Of a stretch of DNA of 64,000 nt, positions 17,871 to 27,525 are shown piece by piece. Numbering within the stretch: the first letter of the stretch is position 1; every line of letters starts with the position of its first letter. The notes below the pieces were generated by a model. That model was not told where the DNA came from. It did no database searches and saw only the letters and a program-made list of their open reading frames with translations. The translations under genes were made by a program, and so were the position numbers. Source of the DNA: JADJOM01 sp046327715. GTDB taxonomy: Bacteria; Gemmatimonadota; Gemmatimonadetes; Gemmatimonadales; GWC2-71-9. The stretch covers positions 186,001 through 250,000 of the forward strand of contig JAXLXY010000006.1 in NCBI GenBank assembly GCA_046327715.1. The letters are read 5' to 3'.

Positions 17871-18464
17871 ATGAGCCTGCTGGAAGCCCTGCGCAACCTC
17901 GACACGCCGGTCGAGGATGGGCTCGAGGAGCTCGCCGGGGAAATCGTGGCCAAGCGACTGGGGCTCTCGTCCACGGTGGCGGCCCAGATCGCGCGCTACC
18001 AGGACCAGGTGCGGCGGGGGGAGCCGGTCTCCGTGGACGAGGCGGTGTCGGTGTTCCGGCTGGCGGGGCGGCGGCCCGACGCGGCGCTGGTCTTCGCCGA
18101 TGCCGGGCGCCGCGCCGCGCGCTACGCCGGCCGGAGCGCGCCGGTGCTGGCGCGCGCGGCCACCCGGCTGGTGCCCGGCGGGCTGGGCCGATCGCTCGGT
18201 GCGGGCGCCGCGCAGCGGGCCGCGCGGCGGGTGCTTGGCCTGGAGCTGACGGTGGGCGAGAGCGGCGCCGTGGCGGAGATCGCCAAGCCGCTCTCCATCC
18301 TGGCGCTGCCCGAGGGCGAGGCCTGCGCCTTCTACGCCTCGGCCCTGGCGGAGCTGCTCCGGCTGCTCACCGGGTTCGAGGGTGCCATGGTCCACGAACG
18401 CTGCCGCGGCAAGGGCGACGACAGCTGCCGCTGGCGTGCCACCGCGGTGGGAGGATACGACTGA
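17871..18464 (+). CDS. V4R-like domain protein
   Basis: Cytoplasmic protein of 197 residues. The N-terminal half is helical and acidic (SLLEALRNLDTPVEDGLEEL). The C-terminal part ends with MVHERCRGKGDDSCRWRA, a Cys-x-x-x-Gly-x-x-x-x-Cys-like pattern typical of V4R (4-vinyl reductase) domains, which bind small hydrophobic molecules. Full V4R identity is not certain. There is no clear ribosome binding site before ATG 17871; GTG codons at 17823 and 17847 are alternatives. The stop overlaps the next start by one base (TGATG). Divergent from the biosynthetic operon, so it might sense a product of it. Confidence 0.5.
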   Translation: MSLLEALRNLDTPVEDGLEELAGEIVAKRLGLSSTVAAQIARYQDQVRRGEPVSVDEAVSVFRLAGRRPDAALVFADAGRRAARYAGRSAPVLARAATRLVPGGLGRSLGAGAAQRAARRVLGLELTVGESGAVAEIAKPLSILALPEGEACAFYASALAELLRLLTGFEGAMVHERCRGKGDDSCRWRATAVGGYD

Positions 18465-19639
18465 TGCTGCTCGACGGTCTCGACCTCGCGAAGGTCCGCG
18501 CCACGCTCACCACGCTCGGCCTCGATGGCTGGCTCCTGTTCGACTTCCGCGGCATCAACCCGATCCTGGCCCGGCTGCTGGGCGAGATCGGGTTCTCCAG
18601 CCGCCGCCTGTTCGTCCTCATCCCCCGGGAGGGGGACCCGGTGGCGCTGGTGCACAAGATCGAGCTCAAGCCGTTCCAGGGGGGGAACTTCCCGGGGACG
18701 GTCGTGCCGTACGCCCGGTGGGAGGAGCTGCATGCCGGACTGGCCGGCCTGGTGCGGGGCAGGAAGGTGGCGATGGAGATCTCCCCCGACGACGCGGTGC
18801 CCTACCTCGACAAGGTGCCCTACGGGGTGGTCGAGCTGGTGCGCCGGCTGGGCGGGACGGTGAGCGGCTCGGGCGGGCTGGTGACCACGTTTGCCTCGGC
18901 GTGGAACGCGGCGGAGCTGGCGGGGCACCTGCAGGCGGCGGAGGCGCTGGCGCGGATCGCCAACGAGGCGTTGCGCTGGGCGGTGACGCAGGGGGGCACG
19001 GGGCTCACCGAGAGCGCGCTGCAGCGGCGGGTGGTGGATGCCATCCATGCCGCGGGGCTGGTCTTCGACCATGCGCCGATCGTGGGCTTCGGGCCCAACG
19101 CGGCCAATCCCCATTACGAACCGGTGGCGGGCCAGGACCTGACGCTGGCGCCGGACCAGGTCGTGCTGCTCGACCTGTGGGCGGGGCCGCGGCTCGGGAC
19201 GGTGTTCGCCGACCAGACCTGGATGGGCTTCTCGGGGCGCACGGTGCCGGCCAAGGTGCAGGAGGTCTGGCGCACGGTCCGGGACGCGCGCGACGCGGCG
19301 ATCGCGGTGGTGCAGCGGAAGGCGGGGCGGGAGCCGCTGTACGGCTTCGAGGGCGACGCCGCGGCGCGGGCGGTGATCGACGCGGCGGGGTATGGCGCGT
19401 ACTTCGTGCACCGCACCGGGCATTCGATCGACAAGGACCTGCACGGCTCGGGGCCGCACCTCGATAATTACGAGACCCACGATGACCGCGAGCTGCTGCC
19501 GGGGGCCGGCTTCTCGATCGAGCCGGGGATCTACCTGCCGGGCGAGTTCGGGGTGCGCAGCGAGGTGAACATGGTGTGGGCGCCGGCGGGCCCGCGGGTG
19601 ACGCCGTCGGTGCCGCAGGTGGAGCTGGTGACGCTCTAG
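18464..19639 (+). CDS. M24-family Xaa-Pro aminopeptidase
   Basis: Metallopeptidase of 391 residues with creatinase-type N-domain and a pita-bread catalytic domain. The five metal ligands are in place: Asp 237 (LLDLWAG), Asp 250 (FADQTWMG), His 320 (RTGHSIDKD), Glu 353 (SIEPGIYLP) and Glu 367 (RSEVNMVW). This set marks an active peptidase, likely cleaving Xaa-Pro dipeptides or N-termini in the cytoplasm. A GGAGG-type site precedes the ATG at 18464; longer in-frame sequence upstream is low-complexity. It is coupled to the V4R gene by a one-base overlap. Confidence 0.9.
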   Translation: MLLDGLDLAKVRATLTTLGLDGWLLFDFRGINPILARLLGEIGFSSRRLFVLIPREGDPVALVHKIELKPFQGGNFPGTVVPYARWEELHAGLAGLVRGRKVAMEISPDDAVPYLDKVPYGVVELVRRLGGTVSGSGGLVTTFASAWNAAELAGHLQAAEALARIANEALRWAVTQGGTGLTESALQRRVVDAIHAAGLVFDHAPIVGFGPNAANPHYEPVAGQDLTLAPDQVVLLDLWAGPRLGTVFADQTWMGFSGRTVPAKVQEVWRTVRDARDAAIAVVQRKAGREPLYGFEGDAAARAVIDAAGYGAYFVHRTGHSIDKDLHGSGPHLDNYETHDDRELLPGAGFSIEPGIYLPGEFGVRSEVNMVWAPAGPRVTPSVPQVELVTL

Positions 19640-20089
19640 CCGGGGTCCGGGCGGGGTGGTGGCGGGCGGCGGACGGGGTGCGACCATCCTCAAGCGACGC
19701 CGCGCCGGGGGGATTCCTCTCACGACCGTTCGCGCTCGATGTGCGGGATCGGGGGGGCCGGGCCGTCCTTATCGGTGGTGGGGGCGGGGGGGCATGTTTC
19801 ACGAATGTTCAAGTGTTCCAAGCAGTTACGGCATTAAGGGGAGTCGAAAGCTGCCACATTCCCCTTCCTTGACACGTGATTTTGCTCACTCCATATTCAT
19901 GCCGTCGATCAGGCCGTGATCGGCGTTTTCCGTATCCTCATCTGTTCTTGTCCGCAGGACTTCCATCTGGTAGGGCTGGGCGCAACTCGTACCCGCACGC
20001 GGGTCGAGGGTGGCCGTACGGCCATTGGCGCCTCTGAGGTTTTCGCGTCAGCAGCAGTTCTTGGTATCACGCCATCGGAGGACGGCTCC
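19640..20089 (+). promoter_or_regulatory. leader region of the surface-protein operon
   Basis: This 450-base gap has no convincing gene. A promoter candidate is TTGACA at 19869-19874 and CATATT at 19892-19897 with a 17-base spacer, the best -35 match in the window. The region from 19810 to 19900 is AT-rich compared with its surroundings. Transcription from here would leave a leader of about 190 bases before the receptor gene. The CGGAGGA at 20075-20081 is its ribosome binding site. Confidence 0.55.
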
Positions 20090-23000
20090 ATGAAAGAAAG
20101 CTGTGTTGGCGCCTTCGCTCGCGCTGCGCGGTGGCTCGCGCTCGCGGCAGTCGCGCTGGTCGTCGGAGCGGGCACGCTCCACGCCCAGGCGACTGGTAAG
20201 CTCGAAGGCCGAATTCGCGACCAGGCCGGCGCTCCGGTGCCCGGCGCCCAGGTCACGATCGAGGGGACGGCCTTCGGCGCCGTAGCCAACAACCAGGGCT
20301 ATTACTTCATCAACAACGTGCCCGCGGGGTCGGTCGACCTCAGGGCGACGTTCGTGGGGTATAAGCCGGTTCGGGTGGTGGGCCTGCGGATCGTCGCCGG
20401 CCAGACCATCACGCAGGACTTCCAGCTCGAGCAGTCCCCGATCGAGCTCGAGGAGATCACGCAGATCGCGGCGGTGAACGCGCTGGTGCCGCGCGACGCA
20501 GTGACCACCAAGCAGAACATCAGCGGCGAGTACACCGAGAAGCTGCCGGTGGACCGCATCGCCAACGTGCTGGCGCTGCAGCCGGGCGTGGTGGCGCAGA
20601 ACAACGGCGGCATCACGATCCGCGGCGGCCGTCCGGACGAAGCGGCGGTGTACGTGGACGGCGTGCCGGTGACCGCGGGCAACCGCGGCGGCCAGTTCGT
20701 CGGGACCAGCTCTGGCCGGGTCGACGTGTCGACCGGCGGCTTCGAGCAGGCGTCGGTGACCACGGGCGGCACCTCGGCCGAGTTCGGCAACGCGCAGTCG
20801 GGCGTGATCGCGATCGAAACCAAGAGCGGCGGTTCCTCGTGGAACGGCAGCTTCGGGTACGAGAACGACGAGATCGGCGGGGTGAACCACTCGCTCGGGT
20901 ACAACCGGATCCAGGCGAACGTGGGCGGCCCGATCATGAACAACCTGAGCCTGCACGTCGGCGGCGACATCGAGGGCATCAAGTCGGCCGGCCAGGGCCT
21001 CGACGGGCAGAAGTACCCGGTGTTCGTGCCGGTGGGCGTGGATACGACGGTGGCGGTGCTCTCGGCCAACCAGCTCGACACCACCTTCGTGGACGTCAGC
21101 AAGTTCGCCATGTACACCGGCGAGTGCGACGCCTTCAAGGGCAGCAACAACAACGGCATCGCCGACAACTACGGCTACGACTGCCAGGGCGCCCGCCTGC
21201 CGGGCACCGCGTCGTCGAGCTACCGGCTGAACGGCAAGCTGCAGTACACCTTCGGCGCCGGTAACCGGGTGGCGCTGACCGCCCTCCGGACCCAGGGCAA
21301 CAACCGGAACTTTGCCTACGGCGCGGTCACGGCCCCGGAGAACATGACCGGTGGCTGGACGGCCAACAACGTCCTCACGCTGAACTGGACGCAGAACCTG
21401 TCCAAGTCGACGGAGCGGGCGCTGGCGCTCGAAATGTACGGCTCGTACCAGTGGGACCGCGCGATCACGGGCCCGCTCACCCGCTCGGGCGAGCAGGACA
21501 CCCGCGATCCGTTCGGCGGCTTCATCGTCAAGCCGCTCGACTTCCTGTTCGACTTCGACAACTTCCCCACGGAAGACCTGTACAAGAACTTCCGGACCAA
21601 CTCCGGGACGCTGTCGCCGTACGACATCAAGAACAACACCCAGTACCAGGCCGTGAACGAGTACCGCAACAATCCCTACGGCGTCAACGAGACCTTCTCC
21701 GGGTTCGTGGACCGGGGTGGCCCCGCGGGCCGGATCTCGCTGTACAAGGAGAGCCGCGCCATCGGCAAGGCGAACCTCGACTGGCAGGTGGACCGCTACA
21801 ACCGCATGAAGATCGGCGGCGAGTACACCAAGTACCACATGATCAGCTACAGCTCGGGGCTGACCAGCCAGGCCTTCTCGGACGCGTACAACGAGAAGCC
21901 GGTGCGCTGGAACGCGTTCATCGAGGACCGCCTCGACCTGGGCGACGTGGTGCTGGTGGGCGGCCTGCGGTACGACTACTACAAGAGCGGCGCCGAGCGG
22001 CCGTACTACACCGACTCGCTGGGCAATCGCTCCTGGTTCCCGCGCATCTCCACGATGCCGGGCTATGACGTGGCCACCTTCGACACCCTGCTGGTGGCCG
22101 ACAAGAGCCATGACTACCTGAGCCCGCACATCCAGGTGTCGTTCCCGGTGACGGAGCGGACGAACTTCCGCCTCTCCTACGCGCACCAGGTGCAGGCGCC
22201 GGACTTCGGCCTCATCCTCGGCGGCATCAACACCGACCTGAGCGTCACCAACACCAACCACGTCTACGGCAGCGACCTCGACTTCGGCCGCACCGTGACG
22301 TTCGAGTTCGGCATCCGGCACTCGTTCAACGACGACATGGTGCTCGACATCTCGGCCTACAACAAGGACAAGCTGTCGGACGCCGCCGGCCGCCTGGTGT
22401 CGTTCTTCGATCCGCTCAAGAAGCAGAACGTGGACATCCGCGTGGTGACCAACGCCGACTTCGGCAACGCCCGCGGCATCGACATCCGCTTCGACCGCCG
22501 GATCGGCGAGCTGTTCAACGGCAGCATCGCGTACACCTTCGAGGAAGCCAAGAACACCGGCTCCGATCCGTTCACGTACATCAACTTCGGCTCGCGCATC
22601 CTGAACTCCCTCGGCGGCGGCAACAACCCGCCCCCGCAGGCGATCCTGGCCACCAACCAGAACCGGCCGCACAACCTGGCCGGCCAGCTGGCGCTCAACT
22701 TCCCGAACAACTGGAAGCAGGGCTCGGCCGTCGGGACGGTGCTCGAGAACGTCGGCATGTTCGCGACCTTCCGCTTCGCCAGCGGCACGCCGTACACCCG
22801 CTGCCCGGTGGCGGTGGCCGAGGACGACAACGTGTTCAGCGGCACGGTCTGCTCGCGGCGCATCGAGGGCGACTACAACGGCGCCCGCCTGCCGTCGCTG
22901 AAGCAGTTCGACCTGCGCGTGACCAAGGGCTTCGGCATCGGCGGCCTCGACTTCGTGGCTTACACCGAGGTCCGGAACCTCTTCAACTTCCGTAACACCA

Positions 23001-23374
23001 ACGCGGTCTTCACGCAGACCAACGACATCCGCAACAACCGCGAGCGGGATCGCGTGCGCGGGGACGAGCTGGACGCCTTCGCCAACGAGGCGACGGCCAA
23101 CAGCGTGCGGGGCGCCGATGGCACCATCGACCTCACCTTCGGCGGCGCGTCGGCCGGCGGGTGCGGCTCGTGGGTCAACCAGGGCGGCGAGTCGGCCACC
23201 CCGAACTGCGTGTACATGATCCGGGCGGAGCAGCGCTACGGCAACGGCGACGGCCTCTTCACCGAGACCGAGCAGGTGCGGGCGTCGGACGCGCTGTACA
23301 ACGTCTTCCGCGGGCTGTCCAGCTTCACCGGCGCCCCGCGGCGCATCCGGCTCGGGTTCGAAGTCAACTTCTAG
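20090..23374 (+). CDS. SusC/RagA-like TonB-dependent receptor
   Basis: Outer-membrane receptor of 1,094 residues. A signal peptide ends at GTLHA with mature N-terminus Gln 33. A carboxypeptidase-regulatory-like beta-sandwich follows (KLEGRIRDQAGAPVPGAQVT, residues about 35-120), then the plug (LPVDRIANVLALQPGVVAQ, ITIRGGRPDEAAVYVDGVPV) and a long barrel ending RIRLGFEVNF, with the terminal Phe needed for barrel assembly. No SusD-type lipoprotein is adjacent; instead a large secreted protein and PorV follow, so the substrate need not be a glycan. The ATG is placed by CGGAGGA and the signal peptide; in-frame sequence extends upstream to 19916 without a signal. Confidence 0.9.
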   Translation: MKESCVGAFARAARWLALAAVALVVGAGTLHAQATGKLEGRIRDQAGAPVPGAQVTIEGTAFGAVANNQGYYFINNVPAGSVDLRATFVGYKPVRVVGLRIVAGQTITQDFQLEQSPIELEEITQIAAVNALVPRDAVTTKQNISGEYTEKLPVDRIANVLALQPGVVAQNNGGITIRGGRPDEAAVYVDGVPVTAGNRGGQFVGTSSGRVDVSTGGFEQASVTTGGTSAEFGNAQSGVIAIETKSGGSSWNGSFGYENDEIGGVNHSLGYNRIQANVGGPIMNNLSLHVGGDIEGIKSAGQGLDGQKYPVFVPVGVDTTVAVLSANQLDTTFVDVSKFAMYTGECDAFKGSNNNGIADNYGYDCQGARLPGTASSSYRLNGKLQYTFGAGNRVALTALRTQGNNRNFAYGAVTAPENMTGGWTANNVLTLNWTQNLSKSTERALALEMYGSYQWDRAITGPLTRSGEQDTRDPFGGFIVKPLDFLFDFDNFPTEDLYKNFRTNSGTLSPYDIKNNTQYQAVNEYRNNPYGVNETFSGFVDRGGPAGRISLYKESRAIGKANLDWQVDRYNRMKIGGEYTKYHMISYSSGLTSQAFSDAYNEKPVRWNAFIEDRLDLGDVVLVGGLRYDYYKSGAERPYYTDSLGNRSWFPRISTMPGYDVATFDTLLVADKSHDYLSPHIQVSFPVTERTNFRLSYAHQVQAPDFGLILGGINTDLSVTNTNHVYGSDLDFGRTVTFEFGIRHSFNDDMVLDISAYNKDKLSDAAGRLVSFFDPLKKQNVDIRVVTNADFGNARGIDIRFDRRIGELFNGSIAYTFEEAKNTGSDPFTYINFGSRILNSLGGGNNPPPQAILATNQNRPHNLAGQLALNFPNNWKQGSAVGTVLENVGMFATFRFASGTPYTRCPVAVAEDDNVFSGTVCSRRIEGDYNGARLPSLKQFDLRVTKGFGIGGLDFVAYTEVRNLFNFRNTNAVFTQTNDIRNNRERDRVRGDELDAFANEATANSVRGADGTIDLTFGGASAGGCGSWVNQGGESATPNCVYMIRAEQRYGNGDGLFTETEQVRASDALYNVFRGLSSFTGAPRRIRLGFEVNF

Positions 23375-23385
23375 GCCTCACGGCG

Positions 23386-23414
23386 GGCCCGGTCCGGGGA
23401 CCTCATCCCGGGCC
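23386..23414 (+). other. intercistronic GC hairpin 1
   Basis: GGCCCGG / CCGGGCC, 7-bp stem with a 15-base loop, between the receptor gene and the next. No T tract. First of several hairpins at junctions of this operon. Confidence 0.45.
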
Positions 23415-23447
23415 GGGCACCCCGCATATCTACAGAGCGAGGGGAGA

Positions 23448-26400
23448 ATGCACTCACGTATCCGTATGAAAGGCATCCTGCTGGCGGCGCTCGTCGCGGT
23501 TCTCGCGAGCGTGGCCCTGCCGGGCGCCGCATCGGCCGAGCCCCAGCCCGGGGCCAAGAAGAAGGGCTTCCGGCTCTTTGCCCGGGCGCTCGGCGCCATG
23601 ACCGTCAACCGCGTCTACTGCGGCTTGGCGTCGGACGGCCGGGTCTGCGTCGACTCGACCAACTCCTCCACCATCGGTGGCGGCTTCTGGCCCAAGGGCA
23701 CCGCGGACCAGTACGTCTTCAACTCGGGCCTCCAGGTGGCCGGCATCATCGGCCCCGACGGCGGCGTCTGGGCCGGGGACACGGTCGGCGGCTTCTTCTT
23801 CGACCCGAAGGGCACCACCGAGCACGGTGAAGAAGTCCAGCCGCTGTACAACGCCACCGGCCTCGACGGCAGCGGCCGCGACGCGGCGGGCAGCCAGTGG
23901 CCCGAGGCGGCCTGCGTGCCGAGCGGCACCGACGCCGATGCGTCGCTGTTCTCCACGCTGCTGCAGACCGGAACGGACACCGTCATCGCCCCCGGCTGCC
24001 GGATCTCGGCGTCCCAGGGCGACGTCTGGTTCATGTCGTGGGAAGGCAACCCGTCGCTCAAGGCCGGCCGCGCGCACCCGCTGGGTGTGGCGGTCGAGAC
24101 CCGCGGCCTCGGCTGGAACTACCCGAAGGGCAATGAAGACATCCTGTACTTCATCTACTCCTTCTACAACATCACCTCCAAGAACCGCGCCGACTACAAC
24201 GCCATCCGGCCGGCGCTGGCCGACATCCTGTACCAGAAGGCGCTCGACTTCCACGCCCAGAACCTGGCGCAGGGCGTCGACCTGCCGGACGGCGGCTACA
24301 CCATCGAGAACATGTTCGCCGCCTTCTCGGCCGACATGGACGTGGCCGAGGCGGGCTCGAACTACTCCGGCGTGAACCTGCCGTTCGCGCTGGGCCACAC
24401 CTACGACCACACCTTCTCCAAGCCCACCGGCTGGACCTTCGACCCCTCGATCTTCTCGCCGCCGTTCTTCAGCGGCGCGGGCTTCGTGGGCGTGAAGTAC
24501 CTGAAGAGCCCCACCGGCGCCGGCGCGATCAACCTGTTCGGCAACACGGTCAACGGCGGCGTCTTCGGCGACGCCCGCGACGTGGTGCAGCTCTACCGCT
24601 ACCTGTCCGGCTCCCTGAGCCCGGCGGCCGGCGACCAGGCCTGCAACACCGGCGACCCGACCGTCACCCACATCTGCTGGGTGAACAACGGCTCGCCGGC
24701 CGACATGCGCTTCTTCCAGTCGTCCACCTCGCTGAGCCTGGCCCCCGGCGGCCGCGGCTCGATCGTGGTGGCGTACATCTTCGCCGCGCCGGTGGTCACG
24801 GGCACCTGCCCGGGCCCGCTGTGCGACCTCCGCCCGGGCGATGGCCGCCTGCTGACGGACGCGGCGCTGCTGCCGACCACCGGCGCCAACGCGGTGGACT
24901 CGGTGACCGGCTACCTCGGCTACAGCGACCTGAACAACGACAACATCGTTCAGCAGGGCGAAATGACCGTGGTCGGTGGCTCGCTCCTCGGCAAGGCGCT
25001 GGTGGCGCAGGCCGTCTTCGACGGCAAGTTCCTGCTGCCGTTCGCGCCCAACGCGCCGGAATTCTTCCTGGTGCCGGGCGACAACGAAGTGACCGTCCTG
25101 TGGAAGCCCAGCAGCTCCGAGGGCACCGGCGACCCGTACTTCGCCACCGCCAACGCGGCCACGGTGTTCAACCCGAACACCAACGCGTTCGAGCCGAACG
25201 CGCTGTATGACCCGAACTACCGCCAGTTCGACGTCGAGGGCTACCGGGTGTACCGGGGTCGGGTGGACGCGCCGAACGAGCTGACCCTGCTGGCCCAGTA
25301 CGACTACACCGGCACCATCATCAGCGACTTCACCGGCATCGTGAACCCCTCGGTGAACTGCGCGCCGGAGTACAGCATCGACGTGGGTGGCGCCTGCCCG
25401 GTGAGCTTCCCCGCCGGCGGCAACCTGAAGGACGGCACCACCCTGACGGTGCACGAGGACTACGAGCTGGTGGGTGACGTGATCCAGCTGAACGCCGGCT
25501 CGGGCCGCATCCCGCTGGCCGACGGCACCGCCTACACCGTGAAGGCCGACACCGCGGTGGTGGGCAGCGGCAGCAACGGCGCGTGCGGGCCCAAGTCGTC
25601 CTGCCCCGCGCTCGACGACACCGGCGTGCCGTTCGTCTACGTGGACCAGACGCCGCGCAACAACTTCCGGTACTTCTACTCGGTCACCGCGTTCGACATC
25701 AACTCCGTCGAGTCCGGCCCGACCAGCCTGGAGTCGCCGCGCAACACCAAGTCGGTCACCCCGGTCCGCAAGGCGTCGAACTACGCGGGCAGCGGGCAGA
25801 TCACCAGCACCGAGATCGTGGGCCGCGGCGTGGTCCTCACGGACAACGTCATGCCGACGATCAATCCGGTGACGGGTACCTTCAGCAAGCAGTTCCCGCC
25901 GTCGAACGCCTGGAGCATCGGCCTCGGCGCCTTCGTGTCGAAGGTGCTGGCGCAGCCGGGCGCCCTGTCGGCCACGCTGGACAGCATCAACATGGGCTCG
26001 GCCTACTCCGGCGTCCCCCACGAGTACTGGTTCACCGTGGCGGCCCCGGGCCAGTCGTTCACCATGATGATCCCGCTGGAGCAGCCCGACGAAGTGGGCG
26101 TCACCACCGGCGCGGTGAGCTTCCAGGCGGTGCCGATCGACAACAACCTGGCCAGCCGGTACGGCGGCAACAACAGCTACTACCTGCCGGGCTCCCTCGG
26201 CATGGCCGTGAACGGCCCTGACTACCTCGGCCTGTACGGGCGTGGCTGCGTCAACGGCCGGGCCGGCTTCACCGCGGGCGGCGGCTGCAGCTACAACGGT
26301 TCCCGCTGGTTCGACGGCCCCTCGCCGGCGAACAACGAGACCATGGCCGACCCGATCGGCTGCAACACCGCCAACTTCTCCGGCGCGATCATGCCCTGCT

Positions 26401-27470
26401 TCAACAACGCGGGCGAGCTGACCGGGGTGACCACGATCTTCCAGGCCCAGTGCTACCAGGCGGCGCCGGGCGGTGGCTGCCGGCAGGCCACCGGCATCTG
26501 GTCTGGCGTGCGGCGGGCGGCGGACTTCAACGTGTACTGGGGCAACGGCGGGACCATCGACTCGGTCATCGACGTGACCCACAACGTGGTGGTGCCCGGC
26601 CCGGCGGACGGCTACGCCAACAAGGTGAGCGCCACCTGGGGCGTCCTGAACACCGCGGCAACCACCGGCACCCAGCCGGACGGGCGCGCCGCCGGAACGA
26701 TCAGGGACTTCGGGTGCGTCGAACCGATGCGGACGCTGGCGCAGGGGTCGTTCACCTGCCCGGGCGGCAACGCGGCGTATGTGCTGAGCAACACCGCAGT
26801 GCCGGGAGCAGTCGCGTTCTTCAGCGGCGGCGCCTACCCGACCGCCACCTCGACCAACGTGGTGAACGCGGTGGACCTCGGCTTCAACATGTACATCGTC
26901 GGTGACCTGTTCACCTTCGAGCTGGCTGGCGGCGCGGTCCCGGCGGCCGGCACGGTGTGGTCGATGCGCAGCTACGCGGGCGCCATCACCGGCGGCAACG
27001 GGGCGGGCGGCAACGAGGGCTCGTACGCCTTCGCCAACCCCGAGGGCATCGCCAACTCGACCGACGAGCTGGGCCTGCGGCCCTTCACCTCGATCGGGTC
27101 GGTGATCCAGACCACGTTCGACGTGGACAACTCGATCAGCGGCGTCACGACGGCGAACCTGAAGCAGGTGCACACGGTTCCCGACCCGTACTACGTGACG
27201 AACGGGTACGAGCAGACCACGGACAACAAGGTCATCAAGTTCGTGAACCTGCCCCGCAAGGCGATCGTCCGCATCTACTCGTCGAGCGGCGTGCTGGTGA
27301 ACATTCTCGAGCACAACAGCACCACGTTCGGCGGCGAGATGACCTGGAACGTCCGCAACCGGAACAACCAGGTGGTCGCGAGCGGTGTGTACTTCTATCA
27401 CATCGAATCCAATGATGGGACGACGGCCCGGCGCGTGGGTCGCATGACCATCGTCAACTTCGCCCAGTAG
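23448..27470 (+). CDS. large secreted protein with T9SS-type C-terminal sorting domain
   Basis: Secreted protein of 1,340 residues. A signal peptide (MKGILLAALVAVLASVALPG, ending near ASA) starts it. The body has no recognised enzyme domain; it contains a calcium-loop-like stretch DLNNDNIVQQGE, similar to dockerin or EF-hand loops, and a fibronectin III-like end of strand (FRYFYSVTAFDINSVESGP). The last 85 residues look like a FlgD-like/type A sorting domain: IVRIYSSSGVLVNILEH, then MTWNVRNRNNQVVASGVYFY and a basic RRVGRMTIV end. In Bacteroidota such a domain directs type IX secretion and is cleaved. The neighbouring PorV gene and the SprA gene at 46 kb fit that route. GGGGAG precedes the start. 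Confidence 0.75.
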   Translation: MHSRIRMKGILLAALVAVLASVALPGAASAEPQPGAKKKGFRLFARALGAMTVNRVYCGLASDGRVCVDSTNSSTIGGGFWPKGTADQYVFNSGLQVAGIIGPDGGVWAGDTVGGFFFDPKGTTEHGEEVQPLYNATGLDGSGRDAAGSQWPEAACVPSGTDADASLFSTLLQTGTDTVIAPGCRISASQGDVWFMSWEGNPSLKAGRAHPLGVAVETRGLGWNYPKGNEDILYFIYSFYNITSKNRADYNAIRPALADILYQKALDFHAQNLAQGVDLPDGGYTIENMFAAFSADMDVAEAGSNYSGVNLPFALGHTYDHTFSKPTGWTFDPSIFSPPFFSGAGFVGVKYLKSPTGAGAINLFGNTVNGGVFGDARDVVQLYRYLSGSLSPAAGDQACNTGDPTVTHICWVNNGSPADMRFFQSSTSLSLAPGGRGSIVVAYIFAAPVVTGTCPGPLCDLRPGDGRLLTDAALLPTTGANAVDSVTGYLGYSDLNNDNIVQQGEMTVVGGSLLGKALVAQAVFDGKFLLPFAPNAPEFFLVPGDNEVTVLWKPSSSEGTGDPYFATANAATVFNPNTNAFEPNALYDPNYRQFDVEGYRVYRGRVDAPNELTLLAQYDYTGTIISDFTGIVNPSVNCAPEYSIDVGGACPVSFPAGGNLKDGTTLTVHEDYELVGDVIQLNAGSGRIPLADGTAYTVKADTAVVGSGSNGACGPKSSCPALDDTGVPFVYVDQTPRNNFRYFYSVTAFDINSVESGPTSLESPRNTKSVTPVRKASNYAGSGQITSTEIVGRGVVLTDNVMPTINPVTGTFSKQFPPSNAWSIGLGAFVSKVLAQPGALSATLDSINMGSAYSGVPHEYWFTVAAPGQSFTMMIPLEQPDEVGVTTGAVSFQAVPIDNNLASRYGGNNSYYLPGSLGMAVNGPDYLGLYGRGCVNGRAGFTAGGGCSYNGSRWFDGPSPANNETMADPIGCNTANFSGAIMPCFNNAGELTGVTTIFQAQCYQAAPGGGCRQATGIWSGVRRAADFNVYWGNGGTIDSVIDVTHNVVVPGPADGYANKVSATWGVLNTAATTGTQPDGRAAGTIRDFGCVEPMRTLAQGSFTCPGGNAAYVLSNTAVPGAVAFFSGGAYPTATSTNVVNAVDLGFNMYIVGDLFTFELAGGAVPAAGTVWSMRSYAGAITGGNGAGGNEGSYAFANPEGIANSTDELGLRPFTSIGSVIQTTFDVDNSISGVTTANLKQVHTVPDPYYVTNGYEQTTDNKVIKFVNLPRKAIVRIYSSSGVLVNILEHNSTTFGGEMTWNVRNRNNQVVASGVYFYHIESNDGTTARRVGRMTIVNFAQ

Positions 27471-27478
27471 TTCCCCAG

Positions 27479-27504
27479 GGGGCGGGCCCACCCGGGCCCG
27501 CTCC
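27479..27504 (+). other. intercistronic GC hairpin 2
   Basis: GGGGCGGGCCC / GGGCCCGCTCC, 11-bp stem with one G-T pair and an ACCC loop, just before the porV ribosome binding site AGGAG. Its 3' arm contains GGCCCGCTCCAC (27495-27506), repeated exactly at the next junction. Confidence 0.6.
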
Positions 27505-27525
27505 ACAGCCAGGAGATTGGATCAG

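Noticed and set aside
16769..18463. Upstream extension of the M24 peptidase frame to 956 residues
   Set aside because: The extension is Gly/Arg/Pro-rich, runs antisense to the FAD and DUF92 genes, and the family starts at the Met encoded at 18464.
23454..27506. A 1,350-residue open frame on the minus strand opposite the secreted protein
   Set aside because: Same His/Arg/Val-rich antisense composition; the plus-strand protein has a signal peptide, ribosome binding site and recognisable C-terminal domain.
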